Notes: a model not told the origin generated them from the sequence alone. A stretch of DNA of 64,000 nucleotides from Closterium sp. NIES-65 (GCA_948144175.1 CANXME010000399.1:38799-102798); one strand, 5' to 3'; positions 9,715-20,149 are shown, numbered from the stretch's first letter. Program-made: numbers and translations.

Positions 9715-10490
9715 CCCGAGGCGCGCCCCGTAGGCCGCCCTTACGACGCGCTCCCTTAGCGGCCCCTCTCACGGCCCCTCGCGCCACCCTTAGCGGCCCC
9801 GTCGCCGTCCTTTGCGGCCCCGTCGCCACCCCTCTAGGCCCCTTACGGCCCCTTTGCGGCCCGGTCGCCGCCCCTCTAGGCCCCGTCGCCGCCCCTCTAG
9901 GCCCCTCACGGCCTCTACGCGGCCCCGTTGCCGCCGCTCTAGGCCCCGTGGCCACCCCTCTAGGCCCCTCGCCGCCCCTTCGCGGCCCCGTCGCCGCCCC
10001 TAGTGGCCCCGTCGCCGCCTCTCTAGACCCCTTACGGCCCCTTCGCGGCCTCGTCGCCGCCCCTCTAGGCCCCTTGCAGCCCCTCTGCGGCCCCGTTGCC
10101 GCCCCTAGCGGCCCCGTCGCCGCCCCTGGAGGCCCCGTCGCCGCCCTTCGCGGCCACCTCGCCGCCCTTCGTGGCCCCGTTGCCCCCCCTAGCGGCCCCG
10201 TCGCCACTCTTCACGGCCTCGTAGACGCCCCTAGCGGCCCCGTCGCCGCCCTTTCACGACCCTATTGCCGCCTCTGCCAGCCCCGTTGCCGCCCTTCACG
10301 GCCCCTTCACCGCCGACCCGCCCAGCAGCCGAGCCGCCAAGCCGTCCAGCACCCGAGCAGCCGAGCCACCGAGCCGCCCAGCAGCCAAGCCGCCGAGCCG
10401 CCCAATACCTGAGCCACCGAGCCGCCGAGCCGCCCAGCAGCCGAGCCGCCGAGCCGCCCAGCAGCCGAGCCGCCGAGCAGCTACCGTCGA
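9715..10490 (+). repeat. GC-rich leader minisatellite of H
   Basis: From about 9715 to 10310, imperfect units built around GGCCCCGTCGCCGCCCCTAG repeat in one orientation. From about 10315 to 10490 a second array of GAGCCGCCGAGCCGCCCAGCA type follows. The tract lies between the primer-binding site and the gag ATG at 10608, so it forms the untranslated leader. Long ORFs across it on both strands are artefacts of stop-poor GC repeats. Confidence 0.8.
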
Positions 10491-10607
10491 GCCACCACTG
10501 CCACTACCGAGCCGCTGCCACCGCTATTGTAGCCCTGCTCCTTCCGGCGCGCCCCGGCCCTACCCACCCAGACTGGTGAGAGCCCTCCCTGCTAGACCAC
10601 TGCTATC

Positions 10608-11036
10608 ATGGCTACCCCCAGTGTCCTTACCATTGATGCTGAGGGTCGTGCTGTTGACTTCGAGGTCTGGATCGATGACCTGCAGCTTTTCCTACAGTGC
10701 GATAGGGCAGACAGACTCTCCCTGTTCGATCTCACCTCTGGTGCCTCTCCTGCCCCGCCTACTGATGCTGATAGCACTGTTTGCTCACAGTGGGCCACGC
10801 GAGATGCTACTGCCCATCTTGTTGTGCGTCGCCACTTACCGACCGCTGAGCGTGCGCATTTTAGTCAGTACAAGAATGCTAAGATGTTGTACGACGTTGT
10901 AGTTGCACGCTACTCTTCCCCTGCCACTGCTGCTCTTAGCCGCCTCATACTGCCGTACCTGTTTCCCGACCTCGCCGCCTTTCCGACCATTGCTGACCTC
11001 GTTACGCACCTTCGCACTAGTGACACCCGCTACTGA
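10608..11036 (+). pseudogene. Family-2 gag, N-terminal fragment (element H)
   Basis: An ORF of 142 residues begins MATPSVLTIDAEGRAVDFEVW and contains LQLFLQCDRADRLSLFDL and SQWATRDATAHLVVRRHLP. It ends at a TGA after TSDTRY, where the E copy reads on. The remaining sequence (CAKN followed by a run of 13 C and ATGTACATT) joins the LTR at 11090, so the rest of gag is missing. Gag would form the particle shell. The start is fixed by alignment with the other family-2 gag starts at 12172 and at 58652 on the minus strand. Confidence 0.8.
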
Positions 11037-11089
11037 GCTGCGCCTTCTGCTGATTTCTGCGCCAAGAACCCCCCCCCCCCCATGTACAT

Positions 11090-11214
11090 TGTCAATCTCA
11101 TATTATCTAGCTTGTGTAGGCTATAGTGGGGTAGACTCTATGGGGTACAGTTTCCTAGGGTTTCCTGCTTGTACCCAACCTTGTGCTAGTTCATTCACTC
11201 CTTCTTTCTTCACA
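11090..11214 (+). repeat. LTR shared by H (3') and I (5')
   Basis: A 125-bp LTR from TGTCAATC to TTCTTTCTTCACA. It is followed by the primer-binding site TGGTATAGAGCAGG at 11215-11228. Confidence 0.8.
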
Positions 11215-11228
11215 TGGTATAGAGCAGG
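11215..11228 (+). other. Primer-binding site of I
   Basis: TGGTATAGAGCAGG directly follows the LTR and is identical to the site in H. Confidence 0.7.
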
Positions 11229-11284
11229 TTCCCTCGTGGGAACGCTTCCTTGGGCCCACCACTAAAATATTTTTTCTGACCGGA

Positions 11285-12090
11285 GCGTCAGTCGCTCCTG
11301 CCCGAGGCGCGCCTTGTTGGCCGCCCTCCCAGGCCCCTAGTGGTCCCTAGCGGCCTCGTTGCCGCCCCTACGCGGCCCCGTAGCCGCCACTAGCGGCACC
11401 GTCGCTGCCCCTAGCGGCCCCGTTGCCGCCTCTCTCCCAACGCAGCCCCGCCGCCGCCCCTACGCGGCCCCGTCGCCGTCACTACGTAGCCCCGTCGCCA
11501 CCCCTACGCGGCCTCGTCGCCGCCCCTAGCGGCCCTGTCGCCGCTCCCCTACCTACGCGGCCCCGTCACTGTTCCTAGCGGCCTCGTCGCCGCCCCTACG
11601 CGGCCCGGTCGCCGCCCCTACGCGGCCCAGTCGCCGCCCCTAACGGCCCCGTCGCCGCCCCTAGCGGCCCCGTCGCCGCTCCCCTTCCTATACGACCCTG
11701 TAGCCACCACTACACGGCCCCGTTGCCGCCCCTACGCGACCCCGTAGCCGCCTCTGGCGGCCCCGTGGCAGCTCCCCTCCCTACGCGGCCCCGTCGCCGC
11801 CCCAAGCGGCCCCAACGCTGCCTTTGCCGGCCCCGTCGCCGCCTCTACCGAGCAGCCCAGCAGCTGAGCCGCCCAACAGCGAAGCCGCCGAGGCATCCAG
11901 CAGCCGAGCCACCCAGCAACCGAGCCGCCAAGCCGCCCGACAGCCAAGCCGCCCAACAGCCGAGCGGCCGAGCCGCCCAGCAAACGTACCGCCGAGCCGC
12001 CCGACAGCCGAGCCACCCGACTGCCGAGCCGCCAAAGAGCCGAGTCGCCCAGCAGCCGAGCCGCTTAGCCGCCGAGCCGCCCTGCCGTCG
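11285..12090 (+). repeat. GC-rich leader minisatellite of I
   Basis: Same two-part organisation as in H. Units of GCGGCCCCGTCGCCGCCCCTA type run to about 11850. CAGCCGAGCCGCC-type units then run to about 12090. The gag ATG follows at 12172. Confidence 0.8.
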
Positions 12091-12171
12091 AGCCGCTGCT
12101 GTTCCTACTGGTGCGCCCCGGCCCTACTTACTCGGACTGGTGAGCTCACTTCTTGCTAGGCCACTACACTC

Positions 12172-13300
12172 ATGGCTACCTCCAGTGTTCATACATTTGA
12201 TACTGAGGGTCGTGCTGTTGACTTTGAGGTCTCGATCGATGAACTCCAGCTGTTCATCCAGTGCGATAGGGCAGACGACCTCTCCCTGTTCAATCTCACC
12301 TCTGGTGCCTACCCTGCCCCGCCTGCTACTGGTGACAGTACCGTTCGCTCACAGTGGGCCACACGCGATGCTGCTGCCCATCTTGCTATGCGTCGCCACT
12401 TACTGACCACTCAGCGTGCGCACTTTAGCCAGTAGAAGAGTGCTCAGACCTTGTACGACGTTGTAGTTGCTCGCTACTCTTCCCCTGTCACTCCTGCGCT
12501 GAGCCGCCTCATGCTACCATACATCTTCCCTGACCTTGCTGCCTTTCCCATAGTTGCTGACCTCATTACGCACCTCCGCACTAAAGACACTCGCTACCGC
12601 GCTGCGCATCCTGCTGAGTTGTGTGCTAACAACCCCCCCCTCCCCCATGTACATCAACCTCTACTACATAGTCACCCAGCTCCCTAACTCCCTTTGCTTA
12701 GTCAGGGACCACTTCCTCTCAGTTTGCCCCACCACTCTCACCGTTGACCTCCTCGAGGAGCGCCTCCTAGCAGCAGAGAAGATCATAGTCGCTGTAGGAG
12801 CCTCTCGTGGTGACCCTCGCACCCCCGTCTTTGAGGGGTGTTCCTCTTCCCCCCTCTTGCCTTCTGTTGCTTCTGCTGCTACGGCCGACCTCGTTGGTTT
12901 CGAGTCGGTCGGCGTTGCGTCTGCCCCTAGCGAGAGACGCCGCACCGGCAAGGGCAAGGGGGGCAAGGGCGCTGGAGGGGCTGTCGGGGGCGGTGGAGGT
13001 GGTGGTGGAGGCAGTGGAGGGGGTGGGAGTGGTGGTGGGAGTGGTGGCGGGGGTGGAGGTGTTGGTGGCAGCAGTGGAGGCGGAGGCGGTGGCGGCGGTG
13101 GCCGAGGGAGCGAAAGCGGCGGATGTGGCGAAGGCGGCGGGGGTGGCGGAGGCGGCGGGGGTGGCGGATGCGGCGGAGATAGCGGCGGCAGCGGTGGAGC
13201 TGGTCGCGGCTCTGCGCAGAGGAGTGGGTCCAGTGGTGGTCCGCGCCAGCAGCAGCAGCGTAGTCGTGAGACCCTGTCCCCTCAGCAGCTCCGTGAGTGA
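12172..13300 (+). pseudogene. Family-2 gag with poly-Gly tail (element I)
   Basis: Starts MATSSVHTFDTEGRAVDFEV. A TAG at 12433-12435 interrupts it where H and E read a sense codon. The frame continues to about 12640, where a C8-T-C5 run shifts it. The other frame carries MYINLYYIVTQLP, CPTTLTVDLLEERLLAAEK and FEGCSSSPLLPS, then about 75 residues that are almost only Gly and Ser (12960-13200), and ends RSRETLSPQQLRE at a stop. The Gly tract and C-run are typical of this family and vary between copies. Confidence 0.8.
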
Positions 13301-13700
13301 TACTCTGCGCATCAGCGCAGTGGGGGTACTGGTCCCTGCACGTACGTCCTCCGTACCGGCGACCACGCTAGTGAGTAGTGCGGGGGCCCGCACTCCACCC
13401 AGCGCTGCTTCGGCCGACTGACGGACGCGTGGCACCACCAGTACCCTGAGGCCTCTGAGATCCCTTGCTGGGCAGAGTTGTAAAAGGCAGGGGTTGCAAT
13501 CTTTGATCTTTATTATGATGCTACTCTTGTTGCAACGTATGCTGTGTCTGATAGTCTTTAGGGTGACTGTTACCTGTATGTTCTGCCCGACCCGGGCATT
13601 GAGGCTGCTGGTCTAGGTGCTGGTGAGGCTGTTGCTCTAGGTGCTAGTGCGTCTGCTGCCCTAGGTGCTGGTGAGTCTGCTCTCTCAGGTACTACGTTGG
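13301..13700 (+). pseudogene. Zinc-finger-like segment between gag and protease (element I)
   Basis: At about 13335-13410 the translation reads CTYVLRTGDHASE, a TAG, then CGGPHSTQRCFGRL. The Cys/His spacing is CX13CX3HX4C, not the usual CX2CX4HX4C knuckle. The same arrangement without the stop is found in element E (36760-36870 minus). A region matching FDLDYDAILAA and CYLCVPPDPGIEAA of the family follows, with stops. Confidence 0.55.
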
Positions 13701-14347
13701 CTCAGGCCTTCCACACCTTCACCCTTGACTCGGGTGCTTCCCGCTCCTTCTTTCGAGACCGCACCACGCTTACGCCACTTAGTCGGCCGGTTGCGGTCTC
13801 CCTGGCGGACCCCTCTGGGGGTCCTGTCCTTGCTAGCTTCTCCACTCTCTTTCCGTGCCCGGCAGCCTCCTCTGGCACCGTGTCAGGTCTCTACCTCCCC
13901 TCGTTCTCAACGAACTTGGTGAAAGGAGCTGATCTACAGGATAGGGGGGTTGACCAGTTCACTCCTGCGAGTCAGCGAGTGACCCACTCTACGTGTGCTC
14001 GGACGGGCCGACACTTGGCCACGTTCACCCGTCGGCTCGGGTCGAGCCTGTACACACTTACCTCTGAGTCTCCTCCGGCTACTAAGTCTGGTCAGGTAGC
14101 TGCATCAAGTAAGGTGTTTGCTGCAGTGTCCAGGTCTGGTCCTGAGTCTGGTCCCTGCTCGAGTCGTCTCCTGTCCCACCAGACCCTCCTTTGGCACCAC
14201 CGCCTTGGTCAACCCTCCCTACCTCGAGGCACTTTGCGGCCACGGCCGCACTTTGTTCCGCTCTTTGAGCAGGTTCTTGGTCTCCCGCCTTCTACTGGTC
14301 CTGCTCCTCCCTTAGAGTGTCCGCAGCCTGTCCAAACGCAGTCATAG
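13697..14347 (+). pseudogene. Protease and pre-integrase joined to linker (element I)
   Basis: Contains the aspartic protease motif TLDSGASRSFF (about 13720-13755). The pre-integrase region includes HSTCARTGRHLATFTRR and LLWHHRLGQPSLPR. At about 14225 it passes straight into GTLRPRPHFVPLFEQVLGL, a sequence that in E and K lies far downstream, after the integrase and the Gly/Ala linker. The integrase core is therefore missing through a deletion of roughly 2 kb that happened to leave an open frame. The ORF ends with TAG at 14345-14347. Confidence 0.8.
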
Positions 14348-15413
14348 TTACAGCCCCCCTCCCCCCTACCTGCTCCTTCTCCCTACACTGGTCCTACAAG
14401 AGGTCTTGCTGAGCATCGTGAGCCTGCATCTCGTCTTGCGTTGCCTGTTCGTGCTACTCGCACTAGTCGTCGTGCTCCGCATCCTCTTGCGCTCCCGGGA
14501 ACACACCAGATGGCACTGCGTCCTTCCATTGCTCCTCTGCGTGTCCCGTTGCCGTCTCCTCCAGAGTCCTCTCTTCCTGCTCTTGCTGACCCGGAGTCTG
14601 ACTCTCTTCGTGCTGCCAGTCCTACTCTCACGCGTCTCCTGGCTACTGTTGTCACTGACCCTTCCTTTGAGTCCACTCCTGCGCCTGCCTTAGTTGCTGA
14701 GCTTGTCAACTTTGCTGCTCGCTGTCGTCGAGACTACGCCGCTAGTCTCGTTGCTGAGTCAGAGTCTGTCCTCTGTCCGTCGTGGGTGAGTGTGCTCTTA
14801 GCACGGACGTCCTTGAGGACAGGCAGGAGGAGTTCCAACGTTTTGCTGCTACTTTGCCTCATCTCGTGTCCACGCTGATTGCCCCTGAGGGAGACCCGCA
14901 TGCACCAGACATCCGGACTACTCGATCGTACGCTGAGGCGATCGAGGGTCCCTACTCCTCTCAGTGGCAGTCAGCCATGGACGCAGAGATGCCTTCCTAG
15001 AAGTCCACAAGCACCTACGTCGACGAGGTTCCCCCACCTGGGGCGAACATCGTCAGTGGCATGTGGATTTTCAGGGTGAAGCGACCACAGGTCCTCCGCC
15101 TGTCTTCAAGGCGTGTTACGTTGCTCGAGGCTTTAGTCAGCGGCAGGGAGTTGACTACTTTCAGACCTTCTCTCCCACCCCGAAGATGACCACTCTTTGG
15201 GTGCTGCTGCACATAGCCGCTCAGTGCGACTACGAGCTCCACTCTCTTGACTTCAGCACAGCTTTCCTACAGGGCAGCTTGCACGAGGAGATCTGGCTGC
15301 GCCGCCCACCTGGCTTCACTAGGTCGTCCGGCTTCCTCCTGGTACCTAGTGGAGCCTCCGGCGGCCAGTCTACGGTCTCCGCCAGGCGCCCCGTGAGTGG
15401 CACGACACACTGA
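14348..15413 (+). pseudogene. Linker and N-terminal reverse transcriptase (element I)
   Basis: Linker motifs of the family (RPSIAPLRVPLPSPPESS, DPESDSLRAASPTLTRLL) occur with frame changes. RT then begins (DVLEDRQEEFQ, SQWQSAMDAEM). TAG at 14998-15000 interrupts it. Translation resumes as CYVARGFSQRQGVDYFQTF, PKMTTLWVLLHIAAQ, SLDFSTAFLQGSLHEEIWL and RRPPGF, before a frameshift near 15330. Confidence 0.8.
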
Positions 15414-15878
15414 GGACTACACTTGCGGCTCTTGGGTTTGCTCATTCTACAGCCGACCTGTCGCAATTTCTGCGCACCGACACCTCTTTGTCGCCGTTCT
15501 ACATCCTCGTGTACGTCGACGACTTGGTCTTTGCCACTGCTGATACTGCTGGACTCGCCCACGTGAAGCCCGAGCTGTAGAAGAGACATACGTGCACAGA
15601 CCTCGGTGAACTGCGCAGCTACCTTGGCTTGCAGATCACCCGGGACAGAGCACAGCGCACCATTACCCTGACTCAGTCACACATGGTGCAGCAGGTCCTT
15701 CAGCGCTTCGACTTCGCGTACTCCTCGTCTCAGGCCACTCCTCTGTCTACTCGCCACTCGCTCTCAGCTCTGCCTTCGGATGAGTCCGTAGAGCCGAGTG
15801 GGCTGTAATCAGAGTTTGTTGGCTGCCTCATGTACCTGATGACCTGCACTCGACCTGACCTTGCATACCCTCTTACCA
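15414..15878 (+). pseudogene. RT palm and connection, broken (element I)
   Basis: Translation shows YILVYVDDLVFATADTAGL with the catalytic YVDD intact. Then come KRHTCTDLGELRSYLGLQI, SHMVQQVLQRFDF and CLMYLMTCTRPDLAYPLT. In-frame TAG (after KPEL) and TAA (after SGL) are present. Homology to K and E ends at about 15875-15880, and unrelated AT-richer sequence begins. Confidence 0.8.
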
Positions 15879-16316
15879 CTTCAAATTTTCGGACGGAAAA
15901 TCATCAGTTCCTCTAATGACTTAATGTCGGGGTTTGCACAATAAAACTGAATGTCAATGCATAAAATAAATATAAAAGAACAAGATAATATCTTACCACC
16001 AGCGCTCATCTTGAGCTTTGAAAAGAAGATGACCTCCAAGGAAATTAGGCAACCTGCAAGGAAAGTCATCAGACCTAAAGGGAGAAACAGGCGACCTGCG
16101 AGAAGAAACAGACGGGGTGCAATAATGAAACAAGGAATACAAGCAGAAACTACATGAACTACCACGGAATGCAACGACTACGCTGGCTGATGCTTCGCGT
16201 CGGCGCGTAAGGGCTGAAACAACATAGAAACAGGTAAACAAGATGAGCCGAAGGAGAAAAAAGGCCAACTATGCTCGTAAGTCCGAAGACAATAGGGGAG
16301 TTCCATCTCACGTACT
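15879..16316. other. Low-copy region left of element J; possible exon
   Basis: No retroelement homology is visible. On the minus strand TTTCCTTGCAG (16055-16045) could be an acceptor for a short exon (about 16044-15989) ending GGTG before GTAAGATATT. Upstream on the same strand KYVRWNSPIVFGLTSIVGLF is readable across the J target site. On the plus strand AACAG/GTAAAC near 16234 and AAG/GTGAGT near 17690 also look like donors. The strand of any gene here is undecided. Confidence 0.25.
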
Positions 16317-16440
16317 TGTGAAAGTTTAGAAGTAAGAAGAGGGTTGCACTAGCAAGAATGAGGATACAAATAGCAAACCCTAGAAGGGTTGTACTCGCTA
16401 TAGAGGACCCCACTACAGGCTAGAGCATAATATTCTGACA
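16317..16440 (-). repeat. 3' LTR of J (124 bp)
   Basis: Plus-strand reading TGTGAAAGTTT...TATTCTGACA; on the element's own strand TGTCAGAATA...CTTTCACA. Confidence 0.9.
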
Positions 16441-16460
16441 CACCCCCATAGCCAAAGTGG
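16441..16460 (-). other. Polypurine tract of J
   Basis: On the minus strand CCACTTTGGCTATGGGGGTG directly precedes the LTR. It is nearly the same as in elements K, E and O (CTTTGCCTATGGGG). Confidence 0.7.
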
Positions 16461-17519
16461 GGTCTAATCAGCAGCGCAAGCAAAGCAGTACAAGCTCAGG
16501 GTGGATCACACTGTCACCACACATTCTCAGCACAAGTTCAAGAAGCAATAGTTTAAGTTCACAATTATGAGCAAAGCTAGGGGCTATCGCATAGGGCAAG
16601 TGAGGAGGAGGAGAGAGAGTGAGAGGAGAGGAGATAGAAGGCGATGGCTGAAGCTGCAGACACACGGGCAACGGGAGGCACACTGGCACAGTGGCTACCG
16701 GAAGAACGCTCCGGACTACTGGAGTAACTGGCCCCGCGGCTAAAGTAGCGGCAGACGAGCAACGGACTCACGGGCGACTGGCACAGCTGGCTACGACTGG
16801 GCTACCGGAGCAACTCCCCGGACTACAGGTGCTGCAGGCGACACGACGGCAACCTCCATTCAGCTTCCCCAAACTATCCCACTCCCCCTGACACACACCC
16901 GCTGCGACACGCCTAGCTCCACTCCCCCTTCACCCCCCCTTAGTACCACTCCACCGGCTCCAACAATTCCACCCCCCCTCAGCGGCAGCTGCAGCACAAG
17001 GAGACGGAGGAGGAGGAGGAGCAGAGAACGGCACACAGTTGGGTTACCCCCATACCCCTCACCCCCAAACCCTAATGCAGGAGAATGGGGAGTAGGAGGG
17101 GTGGGGCGCTTGTAGAAGCATGGGGGACAGCGGATAGGGCAGGGGCAGCAAGGAACGGGCCCACCACGGGCCTGGTACGGTCACCCGAGCCGCACGCAGG
17201 CGGCCCGAGCCGCGCGCGGGCCTGGCGGAGTGCGTACGGGCCGCGCGCGGGCCTTGCGAAGCCCGTACGGGCCGTGCGCTGCCTGGACGGGCCGCGCGCA
17301 GGCCACGACGGGCAACAGGGGGCGACGCGCGGGTCCCCGTCGTCGCTGCGCGCCTCGGGGCGCACAGCGGGCAGAGAACCGCCGCGCGCCTTAGGGCGCA
17401 CGGCGGGAAGAAAAACTGCCACACGCCACGGGGCGTGCGGCACCAAGTGTGGAGGTAGGAGTTGCAGCGGAAGCTAGGAGGTGGTAAGTCCACCCACAGG
17501 ATCGATCCAAGGGGATCGA

Positions 17520-17534
17520 CCTGCTCTGATACCA
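17520..17534 (-). other. Primer-binding site of J
   Basis: Minus strand TGGTATCAGAGCAGG immediately follows the LTR end. It is an iMet-type site, more canonical than those of H and I. Confidence 0.8.
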
Positions 17535-17658
17535 TGTGAAAGTTTAGAAGTAAGAAGAGGGTTGCACTAGCAAGAATGAGGATACAAATAGCAAACCCTA
17601 GAAGGGTTGTACTCGCTATAGAGCACCCCACTACAGGCTAGAGCATAATATTCTGACA
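17535..17658 (-). repeat. 5' LTR of J (124 bp)
   Basis: Matches 16317-16440 apart from a G/C difference in the TATAGAG(G/C)ACCCC segment. Confidence 0.9.
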
Positions 17659-20149
17659 GTACTTGCTCCGCTGCGGCAAACACGCAAGGTGAGTCGATCT
17701 GCAGTGCGTGGTGCTTGGTTGCGAGGCTCGGCGATTATGGAATGGGGTGCGAGGAGAGAGGCAGAGGAACGAAGTGAGAGACTAGCGCAGATACTGGGAG
17801 CTGAGCTTCGCAGAAGGCGCTAGACGCAACGATATGCATGGTGATGAAACTTACCTGGAAAACAAACGATTCGACACAACGACTGAAGGAGCTTGGACTT
17901 AGCGGCTGCGGAGACAAATGTGATGACTCACCAAGAAGAGAAGCGGCTGCGGGAACAAAGAGGTGACGGACTAAGAACAGAAGCGGCTGCGGGGACTTTG
18001 GGAAAATAACTACTAGTGATTTTCCTAGTAACAGCTTTTTGATCAGACTAACGGGCGCTAGCTCTAAGAAGCAACATCTCAGACAAGCAGGTACAGAGCA
18101 CCATACCCACCTCGCCATTACAAGCCTGACGACAAAATCGCCAACTGGCGTTCCAGCGATGCAAGCGCCAGCGTGGTGTCGAAGTTGCTAATTCAACGTG
18201 GCTCAACATCGGCAAAAGGTCCTTGCTCACCTCGCTTGGTCAGTGCTGTCACAACAACGATTGGTTTCAGCAGCGCTGTCAGAGTAGCGATTGGCCCGTG
18301 AAATCAGCGACACGACCTAGTACACACCCACCGACAGGACACCAGAGACAGGGCACAGCGCTAGTCACGGCCCGAGAGCACCGTCCTTCCTTTGGCCGCT
18401 GAACGTTCGACGAGTACCCAAGTCACGCGATTCTAGTGCTTTAATATCTGCGTCCATGGATATTATCTCCGCCGATGTCTGGGAATTCGCTGACGTCTTC
18501 CTGCTCCGGAAAAGTAGTGGCGGCTTCGTCTTCAAGTATGGTGTAGCTGTGCTCATTGTTCTCGTAGACTTGATTCGCATTTGCCTGCTCATCTGCGCAG
18601 TAATGAGCAAGATTCAGTCACCCTTAGAAGATGGCATCGTGCGCGTTCGGCTGTTGTCGCTGTCGCTGAACTCCTGGGTTCAGGTTGCGCGATGGGGGTT
18701 GATAGCCGTGGGCTTGACGCGTGTCTCGACTTGACGCGTGTGCCAGCCCAAGTGCTCGGATTGGACTGGGAAGGGGCAAAGCGGAATATACATAGCTCGG
18801 CCAGACGCCCGAAATGTCTGAAAATTTTGCAGTAAAGGCGACGCGGTCGTCGTTCTTCTTTGTTATCGGCGTAAAACCTTGATTGGGTTGAGATTTTTGC
18901 TTCATCGTCAAGACGGGGAGTCTTATGTGTTGAGCCATTTGTTTCGAGGGAGAAGGTGCGCGGGGTGGTATCACGGCATTCACAGCCGGTTGAGAGGGTT
19001 GGGAATATGTTCCCGCGACGCCATTCCGCAATGTCTAAAGCCCTTGCTCTGGAGTCAAAAGTCGCTGAAGCAGTTGTGCGACTGCAACGGTACCGATCGT
19101 TGCCGTCTCCTCGCTTGTCACAGCTGTCGAAAAGAAAGGCTCCGCCCTCGCTTGGACCCAAGCGATCTCATCGTGGACGCATAGTCACACGACGAAGTGA
19201 TCGTCGAGTAGGCTTCTGCTGGTCAACGGAGGTGATGGTCGAGCATGTTCTGCTTTACGGTATTCGGTCGATACCCTCTGCGGAAGTCCGTCAAGAGGTT
19301 CTGCACAATGAGTCCGTTGAGAGGCTCTGCACAAGTCCATCAAGATGTTATGCGCGACGAGTCGGCCGACGAGCTCTGCCTTGAGGAGATTAACTAAACA
19401 ACGGTGGGAACTAGACTATGGGCTTGGCACAAGCTGTCAGAGTGATCATAGCTCTGTCTGTGTTCTCTAGGACTTGTGTTTTCATAGGGCAAAGCAACAA
19501 GAGTTTCACTATGGAATGTTGAGAATACAGAGTTCAGAATGAACAAGCAATAGCAAAGATTGACTACATCACATGCATGATTTGCTAGTGCTCAGGCAGG
19601 TCGATTGCCAGCACGACAAAGTCGTCGATCTGCCAATGTAGCATCTCCACGGCCCGCCAACGCAGCTTGTGTGCGACTTGCCAATGCTGCATAATGCCCG
19701 AACCTGCCGACCGAAGCTGCACGACTGTGAAGGTCGCAGAAGCGCGCCGACTTTACCTCAGGAGGTTTTTGTGAAGTCAATCTGCATAACGGCATCACGT
19801 GCTCGACGGTGCACCGCAAGCAAAACTGTCGACACGTTAGCACCTACGCAATATGCTTGGTGACGTAGCCGTCTATCTGTACCTACTTGGTAGGTGCGCA
19901 CATGTGTAGAAGTTCATCTGCCTTTGCGGCGCTGGCAGACCACTGCGGTGCTACGCTGGCAGAACCACTCTGTTGCAGCGTTGGCATGCCGCTCTTCTGC
20001 TGCGCCGGCATAGTTTGCCCTGTACAGGGCTTGCTAGGTGTTGCAATGCCATTATAGCTATATCGACTGGCATGCCTCATTGTAATCAATTGTTCATTTC
20101 ACTATCTAGTGAAATTCTTGCCAAATTCCTTTGTGAACACAAGTAGTTA
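17659..20149. other. Low-copy region without a recognised gene
   Basis: I recognise no protein family and no LTR here. Three imperfect copies of an AGCGGCTGCGG-type motif lie about 48 bases apart at 17900-17995. Repeats of GCCAACGC/GCTGGCA type occur at 19600-20040. A minus-strand ORF of 190 residues (18589-19161) and a short acidic reading frame (about 18441-18597, containing YENNEHSYTILEDEAATTF, preceded by a possible acceptor CTGCGCAG) look somewhat protein-like but have no supporting homologue. Confidence 0.3.
18441..18597 (-). CDS. Possible terminal exon, unrecognised acidic peptide
   Basis: Minus-strand frame beginning after TTGCTCATTACTGCGCAG, a plausible splice acceptor. It encodes about 50 residues rich in Glu, Asp and Asn (YENNEHSYTILEDEAATTF, QEDVSEFPDIGGDN) and ends with TAA at 18441-18443. 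The composition is unlike a random frame, but length and context are weak. I do not recognise it and see no confident upstream exon. Confidence 0.2.

Larger units (their letters stand above)
9524..11214 (+). mobile_element. Family-2 copia derivative H (LTR, leader, partial gag, LTR)
   Basis: Two 125-bp LTRs (9524-9648 and 11090-11214) flank a primer-binding site, a GC-rich leader and the N-terminal part of gag. Pol is absent, and gag passes directly into the right LTR without a polypurine tract. The right LTR also serves as the 5' LTR of element I. H may therefore be a deletion derivative, or a gag interrupted by I, or an LTR-recombination chain. The sequence alone does not decide between these. 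Confidence 0.65.
11090..15878 (+). mobile_element. Family-2 copia element I, 3'-truncated
   Basis: Order: LTR (11090-11214), primer-binding site, GC-rich leader, gag, protease, pre-integrase, linker, reverse transcriptase. The integrase core is deleted, and the copy breaks off in the RT/RNase H connection near 15878 without a 3' LTR. Several nonsense codons and frameshifts are present. Confidence 0.85.
16317..17658 (-). mobile_element. Non-autonomous short LTR retrotransposon J (1342 bp)
   Basis: Two 124-bp LTRs differ at about one base. They are flanked by the perfect 5-bp target duplication GTACT (16312-16316 and 17659-17663). On the minus strand a primer-binding site, TGGTATCAGAGCAGG, follows the 5' LTR, and a polypurine tract precedes the 3' LTR. 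The interior (about 1.1 kb) has no gag or pol homology. Its 3' part (about 16455-16560) resembles the 3' untranslated region of family-2 elements (GCTCAGGGTGGATCACA shared), so J probably moves with enzymes of that family. Confidence 0.9.

Noticed and set aside
9683..10207. Long minus-strand ORF with RRAATGP-type repeats
   Set aside because: Translation of the GC-rich leader minisatellite; stop-poor composition explains it.
15945..16316. Membrane-transporter exon suggested by the hydrophobic stretch WNSPIVFGLTSIVGLF
   Set aside because: One short hydrophobic segment is not enough for a family call, and splice signals point to both strands.
17085..17477. 130-codon plus-strand and 124-codon minus-strand ORFs inside J
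   Set aside because: They lie in the GC-rich interior of a non-autonomous element and show no gag or pol motif.
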